Below, in pieces: positions 14,101 through 26,500 of a stretch of 64,000 nt of DNA; the stretch's first letter is position 1, and each line of letters opens with the position of its first letter. The notes under the pieces are model-generated. The model was not told the DNA's origin, made no database searches, and saw only the letters and a list, made by a program, of their open reading frames with translations. The stretch covers positions 53,937,539-54,001,538 of the forward strand of contig CM055100.1 in the NCBI GenBank assembly GCA_029204225.1, given 5' to 3'. The translations under genes were made by a program, and so were the position numbers. The stretch comes from Diphasiastrum complanatum. Its lineage: Eukaryota; Streptophyta; Lycopodiopsida; Lycopodiales; Lycopodiaceae.

Positions 14101-17100
14101 CCTTGCGGAGCCTAGCCAATGCAGCTGGTCTAAAAGAAAAGCAATGGACCAGAGAAGAGAACACCCAGGTATGTGTAAGACGCCACTAAGCTGTCCATCA
14201 TAATAGAACATAGTGTCTCACATATGCTATCTGTTGGTGTCAAACACCATAACCTTAGTCTTACCAATGTTCACCATCAGCCCCCATATGTGACAGAAAG
14301 TATACAAGGCATCCAGATGTCGCCGAAGTCCTGCAGTCGAACTAGATAATAGAAGCACATCATTTGCATAAAGAAGAATAGGGATAACAATATCTGCTAG
14401 AGGACAACCATCTCCACCTTCTTCCCGAATGATCCGCTCAAGGTCGTCAATGTATAGAGCAAAGAGGGTGGGTGACAAAGGACACCCCTCCTTTACTCCG
14501 ACCGTACTATGAATATATGAAGGCCATCCATCTCCATCACGGAAACGGGCCAAACCTCTCTCATATAATGTGATGATAGCAACAATGACCTCCTGTGAGA
14601 AACCAAGAGATGCCAAACGCTGGAGCAACAAGTGTCTCGGAAACGAATCAAATGCTTTGCGGAAGTCCACAAAGCAGCAATAGACTCTCTGTTTCCTGGA
14701 CTTCGCCGCCTCAATGATACATCTCAGTATGAATATCTAGTCAGCTGTGGAGTAGCCTGCTCTAAAACCTGCCTGTCCCATAGCATATAACTCCTCTGTC
14801 TCCGCATGAGAGCTGATGATAGACTGCATAACCGACCCATAGAGCTTAGCCATAGTGTGGCTGATCATAATAGTGCGATAGTTGTCTACATTCAGAGGAT
14901 CACCAGCCTTAAGTATAGGGTGCAAAAGGTTAGTACACCAAGGTGTGGGAAGGCCAAAAATAACAGATTGCTTAAAAACGTGGGAGATGTATGGAGCAAC
15001 AATATGGGCAATAGGTTTTAGAAAGTCCATACTTAGAGAGTCAACATCAATGGCTTTATGGTTCTGACCATTTTTGTTGGCGTTTTCAATCACGACGGAG
15101 TGAAAAGGGTGAATTCTGATGGTCGCATTGAGAGAGAGATGGAAGGAGAGTCAGCTGTATAAAGTTTTGCAGCATAGATCCAAGATTCGATGGCAATAGG
15201 AGCTGGCTTACATGAGTTTTTAGAAAACATCTTCTAGAAGAAGGTGGAAGAAGAGGAGTCCAAGGAATTGATGAGTTTCTGTGCCAGAGACTGAAAGTAA
15301 GCGGTCTTTTTTCTCAAAGTCATTCTATGTTATTCCTTTTGTTTAAATGCTAAGGTGTCGGGAGAATGGTATTGAGCGTGAACAACTTGCTTGTGTAGAG
15401 AGAGGCACTCATCATCATACCATCTATTGTAAGTGCGTTTATGAGATGAGAAAGTTTTTGGAGGATATGCAGTATTGGCTGAGTGAAGAAGCGATTGAGA
15501 TAAAAAAGCTGCTTGTTGGTCTACTGAAGATGAGAAGGGGAAGTAGTGGAGCAGTGTGGCTAAAGAGGAAGTGTATGTAGGAAGACCAAACGGAGAGAAA
15601 GAGGGACGATGGCGACGGTGGAATGAGTTGTCGTAACAGTACCAGGAGTAGCATGGCCAATGGACAAGAGCAATAGAGAGTGATCAGAGATGGTAGGGTG
15701 CATAATATGAAAAGTATGGCGGTGAACCAATGAAGTAGTCAACAACGCTGTCCACCCTCGTGTGGGTGGCAAGTAAAAATTGATGATGACGGCCATCGAG
15801 ATAGGCCATTCAGAATGGCTAAAGAATGAGCTTTTGCTAGTCCAATCAACTGTTCTCCAAAGTGTGTAGTTGGGGTATCTGCATGCTGAGAGGTCCTGTC
15901 CAAACCCACATCCAAAGCTTGGCCCGACTGCATTCTTGATCAGAGGAATACCTTATCCTTCACGGATAAGTTGATGATATGATGTGCACGTTGCACCCGT
16001 TTCTCAAATATCCTTCTATCTTGATCATTGAGATTTTGAGCCATCACCTCTTGTCCCTTGACAGTTTCCCAATAGTCCCTGTCCATAAGTATATTCTTCA
16101 GTTTGAACTTCCACAAGCTGTAGTTAGATCCATCTAACTTGCTTGACTCTGGAAGAACATATTCATGAAGGCTCCCCATTGTTGTCTTACACAGATGATG
16201 GGCTTTCCACTAAGAATATACTTGCATGCAACACTATTTGAGGATATCTTCCTTAGATATCCTGCCCAATTGTTGCCTTCCCTGGATATCACCAGTCCAG
16301 ATCTTGCATGCAACAATTTTTTAAGGATATTTCTCAGATAATACCTGCCCAATTGTTGCCTTCCCTGGATATCACCTGTCCAGATCTTGCATGCAACAAT
16401 TTTTTAAGGATATTTCCTGTCCAGATCTTGCCTATCTGGTTTCTGCTTGTCCTAGATACTGCCTTTCTCAGTTCTGCCTGCATGCAGAATTCTGATCACT
16501 GCCTGTCCAGATAGCACCTGCCCTGAATCAGACCTGTGCCGGTCTCTGCTGCCTCAGATCAGACCTGTCTGATTGATGTTGCATCAGATACTGCCTTCCC
16601 TAGCTGCTGCTGCCCTCAAGAAAACCTGCAACAAACCTGTCTGGTTGCTGCTGCCTCAGATACTGCCTTCCCTAGCTGCTGCCGCCCTCAGGAAGACCTG
16701 CAACAGACCTGTCTGGTTGCTGCCGCCCTCAGGAACACCTGTCCTGGTCACTATTTCCTCAGATACTGCCTGTCCAGGAAATCACTTGCTCAGTTACTGC
16801 TGCCCTGGATATTACCTGCACAGATACCGCCGCCCTCAGATGAACCTGTAACAGCTGCTGCCGCCCTCAGAAGAACCTGCAACAGACCTGCCGCCCTCAG
16901 ATAAACCTGCACTAGCTGTGACCTGCAACCAGATCTGCCGCCCTCAGAAGAACCTGCACCAGCTGTGACCTGCACCAAAAACTTCTTCCGTAGATCCCGA
17001 TCTTAGGAACCCTGCTCTGATACCATGATAGAATCTGAGTGATTCTCAAACTCGGAGTAGACTAATCTTATTAGTACTCACCAAACTCAAGAGGAAGAAG

Positions 17101-17472
17101 AGAAATCACAAGAGCAATGAACTGAATTGATCTGAATTGAATTCAGCATGAAGGAGGGCGCCCATCTGCTCTTAAAGAGACTGGATATGCTTTAAGGCAA
17201 AAGCTATTTGCCTACTATACCATGTGGTAAAAGCAGTTATGCTAATTACTAAGTCTCAAGAATAGCAATCTATGTTAGCATAATCATAAAATAGTATTCT
17301 ATACTATTCTAGCAAAATTGGTACTAACTTACGTACTTAGTCAATCTTAAACTTTGACATATACTAAAAATAGAAATAGATCTTTGCTCGCAGGCTGGCC
17401 TCTACAATTAATTAATAAACCATTAATTCTAATAGAGAGGGGGAGCATGGGCTCCCCCTACTTCTCCTTGCC

Positions 17473-17527
<55 letters not shown>

Positions 17528-20500
17528 CCAATTAACAAGTCATTACAACAACTAACAGTAGTCAATTCATAATTTTATGATGTAACTAAACAAGACCAAT
17601 AATGACTATCGAGTATCTATAGAATGCTCCAAAGTACATTTTCTTGTCACATGAAAATTACCAAGTATTCTCAGGGTTTGCGTAGGCTTCTCTTTCAAAA
17701 ATAACTTCAATTCGTTAGCCTCTTTCTAACGATTAATTATACGAGGCTGCATGCTTCACATCTCTTCCCACACTTTGACAAATGCTTGGGGAGTCCAATC
17801 GCAAGCTCCTTTGCTACCATAGATTCCATGGCTTTGTAGTTGGGATGGCCCAACCTTTTGTGCCACAGTTCCACCTTTCATAACTCCACCTTTGCCAGCT
17901 TAACACTCTCCACTGCAACATTAGCATCAAGCTTAAACAATCTACCTTGATTAAAGCCTTTGGCTGTACATTCATCATTTCCAAGGATGGAACAAACTCC
18001 ATGCTTAAATTGTACATCCAGGCCATTATCCATTAACTGGCCAACACTAAGCAAATTCTTGGTTAACTTAGGAACATAAAGAACATTATCAAGATTCATC
18101 CTTTTGGATGATCCCACATACAAGAGAATTGTTCCTATTCCACTTATCTTACGTTCTTGACTACTTGCAATATAGATTGATCTATGTAAATCATTGTAAG
18201 AAAGTAAAGTGGAGAATATGTCCTTTTGATATGTCATGTGGAAACTAGCCCCACTATCAATCCACCAAGAATCATTGGTGTTGCTCTTGGATGATGGTGG
18301 TTTGTTGGAAACCATCAAGGATGACTCTTCATCCTCCTCCTCCTCCTCCTGATGTGCAATGCTGCTTTGTTTGCTCTCTTGTGCCTTCTTCTTCTTGAGA
18401 CATTCTGATGCAAAATGTTCTTTCTTTCCATAGAAAAAACATTTGTAATTGGACTTGTCTTTTATCTTGCCCGTTGAGCTTGAAGCCTCATCCTCCTCCT
18501 TGGTCTCCTTGAAGTGCTTCTTCTTGCCATTGGTCTTCTTCTTGCCTTTGAATGAGAAATTAGCTTTCTCATCACCATCATGCGGAGAAATGACATTCAT
18601 TCTTGCATTGGTATGCATCATCTTACACTCTTTAGCCACTAATACACTGTGTAGCTTTTCTATAGTAGGCAAAGTGTCTTGGATTGCAAAGCTTTGGACC
18701 AAATTTGTAAAGCCACTCCCTAGACCATTGAGGACAATCTGAACAAGCTCACTATCTTGAATCTTCTCTCCAATGGAAGCTAACTCCCTATTGAGAGACT
18801 TGATTCTTAGCACATAATCATGTGCACTCTCATCACTCCTCTTCATGCTTTGTAGAATCTGATTCCTAAGCATGAAAACCCTCAAAGTGTTACTAGACTC
18901 ATAGATAGATTTTAAAGATTCCCAAGCCTCTTTAGCACTCTTACATGATGATACTTTCCTTAAAAGATCATTGCTTACATTCATCTTAATACAGTGAAGT
19001 GCGAGCCTAGACCTCTTCTTCTATCTCACTAATTCTTGTGCACCTAGAGGTTCATCTTCATCATCTATTAGAAACTCATAAAGATCCTGGAGAACCATTA
19101 GTGAATCCATCCTCACTTTTGGGAGTCTCTTCTTGCAAGTTTCCGCCTTCTTAGTATAATGGATCACTCTACTCAAGGACCATGTTTTCAAGATGACATC
19201 ACTCTATATATGGGCTCTATTTCTCACCTTGAGGGCTAGTGTGGTGCACACAAACTGTATGCACACAAATCATAGGCACTTGGAAGGTAATACAGGATCT
19301 TACATGCACAATCTCTGCAAAAAGGAAGGAATATTTGAAACCTACAAAACGTGAATGCTGCATACTGAAAAGTGGATGAAATTTCTTGAACGTATTATAT
19401 ATGTCTACACTCAAGGAAGGTCTTTGTCGATACAATCTATGCAGGTCCATAGGTTGAAAAGTTACGAGGCAATAGGAAGGATGAAAGCTGCTCAGTTGAA
19501 TGTAAATATGCGGAAGAACCGTTATGTGGATGTTCTTCCCTGTATCCGATTTTGCAGTGTCAACTTTACAAAATTTGTCCAAGTGTAAAACTATGACTTT
19601 GTAACTAGATTTATGATTTTTCTATAGCTCTTGCCATAGAGTGTCATGCAAATGTAAAGCTATTTGTTCATATATAATCACCTTGACTAGATGTACAGTT
19701 GATGAGACACGAGTGGTATTGAATGTCCCGAGTGGAGGGCCAGACACTGCATTTGACTACATCAATGCGAGCTATATAGTCGTAAGCTGCCTGTTCCTTG
19801 GTTGAAGTGAAATATTACTGTTAGTCCGTCCTTGAAAAAACTAAATTTGTGTTAAAGTATTGCATTGAAAATGCTGTCCTATTTTGCATCAGCTTATCCA
19901 AGTGAAAACAGTAAGCTAGTAATGTTTGCAGGATTCTTCCAATGACAAGCTCCCTACATTCATTGCCACACAAGGACCTCTTAGGTCCACAGTGGGTGAT
20001 TTTTGGGAGATGATATTCCAGCAACGCTGCCCTGTAATTGTCATGCTGACGAGTTTGCTTGATGGAAACCAGGTAGGCTTATGTAAACAAAGTCTTCAAT
20101 AATGATCACAACTCCCTTGATGACACCTAACTGCCATAAGGTTGTCTTGGAGAAATGAATAGGTTTAAATATACCCCTTTGATGCTGTAATGAGCAGGAA
20201 AAATGTGCACCTTACTTTCCAGTGCAAGTGCATCAATCTCGAGTGTATGGCAATTGGTGCATTACTACGAAGAGCTTGAACTACAGTCGACACTCCATAG
20301 CCAAGCGGGTCTTGGAAGTCCAGTCATCTGAGGTAATTATGCTACAGTCAGATATATTGATGAAAGTTGATATGTGGAAATGTATTTGTTAAGTAGGTAG
20401 TGTGATGCTCAAGTGACATCCGAGATACGTGTCTGCTACAGATGATCCGAGCATTATTTACGTCACTGCATGCAAAAAATGTCATTGATTAGCCTCAAAA

Positions 20501-23500
20501 ATATAAGACGAAACATTTATTTTTTCCCGAGGGCAAGCCCTATTCTAGTAGTGGTGCACCCACCTTCATGTATGACTAAAAAATGACTTACTATAAATAG
20601 TAATGGCCCCTATAATAGCACGCAGGCATGGCCAAGCTATCATTAAGAGGTACAAAATAAACATTAAAGTTTGCTTTGCAATAGCTGATACTAAGAGTAA
20701 GTTTTTCTTGATTCCTGGTACATAAAGCACATCCTTTATGTCTCCAATCTTTCCCGAAGGTAGTTGAACATGTACTTTTCCACCTCCTTTTATATCATAT
20801 GCGTAGTTGTCTCCCAACTTCACATTTGATCCATCATCTAGTTTTTGAAAACTAGACAACCACTCTCGCCTAGGTGTCATATGCTTTGAAGGTCCTGAAT
20901 CAATAAACCAGCACTCTTCTTCCTTTGAAAAGCGCCGGAAGATGTCGATGCTGAAAACAATTCATAGTCTTCAAGATCTAAGGCCCTTGATTTTGCATGA
21001 GATGCTTCTTCTTCTTCAGCAAAACTCCCATCCTACTACTTCTTGAACTTGTTGTGCCAGCACTCCTTTGCGTAATACCCCGATTCTCCACAAACAAAGC
21101 AGTTTCCCTTTCGAACTACTATCTATTCATCTTTTGATCGATTTGACCGATTCTCGTCCAGATCCTGCTTCTTCTTCTTCTTCTTCTTCTTCTTCCCTTA
21201 GCCACCCTTCTTGGAACTTTGGTCTTGCTTCTTTGCTAGGAATGCCTGCTCTTTGAAATTGTCCCTGTTGACAATATTTTGTCGCCTCATTTTCTCTTGT
21301 AGCAATATAGCATTCAGCTCATTGAAAGGTGGCCTCATCTCTCGTAACGATAGCATCATCACAAAGTTCTGACAAGGCAAAGGTGGACTACTAAGCATAA
21401 TGGATACCAACAATGAATTCGGAACACTTTCTCCAATTGCAGTAAGTTGCCCTCTCAGATCTTTTACTCGAGTAAAGTAGTCTATTACTAATTCACCTGT
21501 ACCCATCTTCAATGTGTGTAGCTTATTAGTCAAGAACAAGATTCGTGATTGATTCACAGTCTCATATAACTTCTTCAATATATCCCAAGCCTCCTTGGGT
21601 CCAACAACATCTTTGAAGTGAGGTATGATCGTATCTCTAACTGACAAATTTCTGATATGATGAGCTTTTCTTCTCCGTCTCTGATACTCCCGCAACTCCC
21701 TGTCAATAGTAGGAGGTATCTCCACACCTGGGACGATCTCCCTCTGGAGTTTGCATCTTGAACTTCCATGTGCTGTAGTTCGTTCCATCTAGCTTGCTAG
21801 GCTCCGGCAACACAACGTCATTCAAACCTACCATTGTACTGTTCTTTATCAACTCTTAGCAACTTGATTTTCGAGCAATCAGTATCTTGCCAAACTTAGG
21901 AGATCTGTCTTGCAACTCAGTGATCTGATTCTGCTCTGATCTAGCTCTTTTTCCAGCAAACCAGTCTAGCGTTCTAGAAGTAGGTAATCTGATCTGTAGC
22001 TCTGCAATTTGTAGGCAGCAATGAGATCTGATCTGATCTGATCTGCAGCGATGAAGGCTGATCTGTAGACAGCGATCAGGTCTGATCCTATAATCAACAA
22101 ACAGGTTCTAGGTTCAGGCAGCGAACAATCTCCAACACCTGCGATCTGCAATCTGTAGACCGATTCAGGTCTGTAGTCAGCGATCAGCACTACAGTAGAC
22201 AGCGAACAATAGAAAAAACTTGATTCCAGCTCAGCGATCAACCAGAAAATAATTCTGGTTAGGCAGCAATCCAACAAGTAGCCAACGATCAACTCCTCCA
22301 AACTTCTTCTTGCAACCCTGCAAAAGCAAACTCTTTCCCTCTCAAAAACCTTTGGATCTTGACAGCTCCACGATCACAAAGCCTGCTCTGATACCATGTC
22401 AGAATTTGATCTACAAATTCTAGATGGAGTTAATTAGTCCTACTAGGACTCACAAGTTAAGATCAGTATAGAGAATAAAGAGAACTCAGATTATAGAAGA
22501 ATTGAGCAAAGCTCTAAACACTAGAATAAAATTGTGGTGGGTTGCCAGCCTACTTAAATACTTTCTCTAGTCTATGTGAAAAGCTAAAAGCATAAAGCAA
22601 ATAGCTAAAGACAAAAAGCTAATAACTGTTATTACGACTTATTTTGGGTAAAGACCCAAGATGTATTTCTAAGTGGTAAAACCAAGCCCTATTCTAGTAG
22701 TAGTGCACCCACCTTCATGCATGACTAAAAAATGACTTACTATATATAAATAGTAATGGCCCCTATAATAGCACGCAGGCATGGCCAAACTATCATTAAG
22801 AGGTACAAAATAAACATTAATTCCTAATATGACCTTGTAAATGGTTGCATTTTTTTGCGCCATATATTACTGGACCATTGCACAGTTGATAGTTTTAGTT
22901 TTAGCTTGTTGACGACATTGTTCCGTCCAGTTACCATCATTCTCTCTCTCTCTCTCTCTCTCTCTCCATCCCGATAACAAGAAGTACATTCACCCCATAT
23001 AGCAGAGACCCCATGAGACCAGAAAAGTACCACACTATTATGATTGGTCATATTCATGGCTAAGCACTATCAACCCATTTTTGACCTGCAATGAGTGGTG
23101 AGGTGAAGGCTAGACTAGACAACTACATGTTACGATATGAGGGTTCTAGAGCACACCATTGATCACATACTTACTCTTAGAGAATCCATAGAGGATGCGA
23201 AATGTAGGGAGGAGCAAGTTCATTGTTGCTTTGTTGACTTCATGCTTGCATTTTTTTTTGTACCTTGCCATTTGCTTATCTAAAGGCTTAGAGATCTTTA
23301 CTGTTCATTGGGGACTGTATTGGCTATCATGGTAGTATATGAAATAGTAGTTGGATTTTTTAGATCATAGGATGGCACTTTTGATATGATTACCGACACC
23401 ATTGGGGTGTAGGGATGCCTGCTCTCTCCTACTCTATTCGGCCTTTAAATTGATGAAGTCAAGGTGGCTATCAGGGGGGGATGAAGACTCAGTGACATAT

Positions 23501-26500
23501 CGATGTCTGTTCTTCTATATGTAGATGGTGTCATCAACACCTAGATAACTTATAATGCATATTGCATGGAGAAGGGATTGGAGGACCTCAAGAAGGGAAA
23601 GATTATGGTCTTTAATACATCTCGATCTTATATGCAATGACAAATCTTTTTGGAAGCACAATCATTGGAGATAATTTTGTCATATACATATTGTTATGTC
23701 CATGTCCAGTATTGAGGATCTACAATAATCCTTGACGTGGGCATCCTTAGCAGTCTGAGCAGCACGCATATGGCTGATTTGGGTATCAGTGTTCAAGTTT
23801 ATCAGTTACGCCTTGATATTCCATTCAACCAGTTATATAATTAATGGCCTTGAGAGGGCGTAGGCTAGCGGTTTTTAGCGTTTCCAGTATTTGGCACTCG
23901 AGTGTGTTCAATGTTTGACAGTTATATGCATGTTGAGGATTATGAATAGTAACTTAAGTCAAGGTTAGCTTTGTACCAGGTTCTATATGACATATGCATA
24001 GGCATCTGGTAGGCTATAAGTACCTATAGAAACTCGACGTCCTACACTTCCAGATTCCAATTTGTGGTTAACAAAATCCTCTCTTGACTTGCAATCATTC
24101 ACCATGACTTGACGATGAAGCTATTGTGGGTTGATCTTTAGCCTCTAGTTGGTTGGGTGGTTTGGCTCCACAATCTATCCTTTTGGTGCTTTGTAGTAGG
24201 ATCTTCAAGTTCTATAGGAGTCGATGTTTTTAGTGATATCAGAGCTAGTGCTTACATCGATGAGAAGGTGGAATTGACGTTGCTTTTTGCAGCTTTTTGG
24301 TAGTATCTTTGTGCTTTTTCTTCTTGGTGGTGGAATTAACCTCCAAGTAAGTGGTTTCTTAGGTTTTTGACCTTAGGAAGCAAAGATATGGTCTTTCTGC
24401 ATAATTGCTGTCTAGCTAGTATATAGAATTTGGCTTGAATTTTTCATAACATAATGTATGTTAGTGATTTCAATGAGATTACTTGCTGTTCTAAAGTCAT
24501 TAAGCAGGGTTTAATGATTGCATGCTAGTTATGTTGTCGATATGATCTCTAGGCTGTGTTGTATGGCCGAATGTAGTTGAAAATCGACATTTTTTGGCTA
24601 TAAATTGACAAAGGGTTCGTGTTCAGCCAAATCAGGACTTTTTGATCCGTAGGAGGATTGTTTTGGCTGTAATATGGATTGGTTGTACTTGCATGAGGTT
24701 AAGATCCATCAAAACGTGTGGAAAAATCAAAGTTTGGTCAAAAAACATAGGTTTTTTGATGAGAATTTCATGTTTTTGATAGATAGAGTCGATTTCTATG
24801 CCATAAACTTTGCATGCACTCTCTGAGGTAGGCTGTTTAGAAGTTGTGGACAGAAGGAATGAGCTGTAGAAGTTGAACGATATTGGAAAAGTCCAAAAAA
24901 CTAGCATTGTTTAGTTCTTTGATTTTCTGATCTGGTTGCTGGAGGAGACTGCTTGAGGCTTGTGCACCAAATCGACAAAGTTTCATAGTAGGCATAGAAT
25001 CAATGAACCGTCAACGGTTCAGTACGGTTCTGAGAACCGTACTGTGAACTGTACGGTTCACAATCTTTTTTTGGGCAGAACCGTATAAACCGTGAAATAA
25101 ATAATTAATTAATTAATTTTTTTTTTCCCCACCCCCAAAACGAGCTATGAGGGGTTTTGGGGGGAAAATGAAAATAAATAAATAGTTAGTTGATGTTTAG
25201 ATGAACCGTACCACGGTTCAAGGAACCGTGGTACGGTTCCTTCCACGGTTCCCAGGACCCACGGTTCTCGCATTTTTATCGCACTTGCCTATGGGACTCG
25301 TTAACTACTCACCAATCATACTCATTGAAGTTCTCTCTCTCTCTGAGCTGTTTAAAGCATTTGTACTATTGGCCGAACCAGGTGATTGTAATGGAATCTC
25401 TAACGAAGGTTGTGTCATTTCTATGTAGCGGGTAGATAAAGCATCAGTAAGGCGCCATAGACTTCATAGATTATGTGGATCAATGGTTCCACAAGTGGGA
25501 GAGCTATTTTGAACTACGACAAGTATCCGCAGATGAGGTATGGCAGATTAAGCGAGCCACCTATCAGCTGCAGGATGTTGGTGCACCAGAGTGCCCCACT
25601 GCCTGGGTTGACTTCAAGAGGTTGTTTCAAGCCTAGTTTATCCTGCCGCATGAGCATTTGCAGGCCACTGATGCATGGTTGCTAGTTAGACAAAGAAACA
25701 ATTCCGTACAAGTCTATGCTGATTAATATCATGAGAAACTGATGACAATTCTAGAAGAAATAAATATGTGGTTGTAAATCCATAAGTTCATTTGACCAGT
25801 CGCATCTTACATCGCTAGAGAAATAAAAAGCTAGAGCTAAGGGGTTGTGCTACTATTGTTTGGATAGGTACCTCTACAAAGAGTGTCCACGATGGAAGAA
25901 GCAAAAGCTAAATGTTATGCAATTGTACAAGGATGACACAGTACTTAGTGTTGCCTTTGATGAGATTGGCACTCTTTGCAACGAGAAGTATTGCCCTAAT
26001 TTGATGATAATTTTAGTTGAGAAAATTAGTTCTGCAGCACCTGTTGTTAAGGCTCAAACAAGTTATTGTTGTGATGATACAGAACTAATCAGGATGCGAG
26101 GATGGTAGGTGAATCCAAGATATGTTGGAGGCAATGGTCATTTTGTTATGTTCTCTCTAAAACTTGGGCCCATGGTACGTGAAAAATTGTTATAAAATCC
26201 CCCAAGGTTAAGTTAGTCAAGTTAATAAAATTTAGACAAGGGCCCTAGTCAAATGACACCTACATGAACAAGTCTCATGCAAGTCTACACACACAAAAAC
26301 ACATGTCCTCCTATGCACATGGAGAAAGAAACATGTTATGTCACTCCTTGCACATGCACAAAGACACATGTCACCACTTGCACTAGAGGCACTTCCACAA
26401 CATGTGTCATAGGAAGAAGGGCCTACAACATGCATATTGACACATGTCCTCCATGTGTCATGAAACCACAACAAAGAGAAAGAATATAAGGAGGAGAAGT

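Larger units (their letters stand above)
15940..17422 (-). mobile_element. Copia element B: 5' LTR, leader and gag start only
   Basis: The 5' LTR is at 17026 to about 17422, the PBS at 17012-17025, then a repeat-rich leader (about 16200-17010), and the first 79 gag residues at 16179-15940 ([20 protein letters not shown], a DUF4219-type start). Gag stops abruptly where the LINE begins. The LTR matches those at 22397-22816 and 28357-28772, so three copies of one family lie in PTP1. Confidence 0.82.
20534..22816 (-). mobile_element. Copia element D: gag-protease-only element with LTRs
   Basis: 5' LTR 22397-22816 (TG..CA, 420 bp), PBS 22385-22396, repeat-rich leader, gag 21788-21198, knuckle and protease 21110-20680, then directly the first 130 bp of the 3' LTR (20534-20663). 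Integrase, RT and RNase H are absent between protease and LTR. The structure is that of a non-autonomous gag-protease derivative or an internal deletion. The 3' LTR is truncated, so no target duplication can be read. Confidence 0.85.

Noticed and set aside
16536-16978. Cysteine- and alanine-rich open frames on both strands
   Set aside because: They arise from the minisatellite leader of copia B; the frame is open on both strands because of the repeat unit, and no domain is seen.
24225-24250. Certain primer binding site
   Set aside because: tgatatcagagct is near the iMet motif, but no LTR pair or clear internal start supports it; kept only as a weak note.
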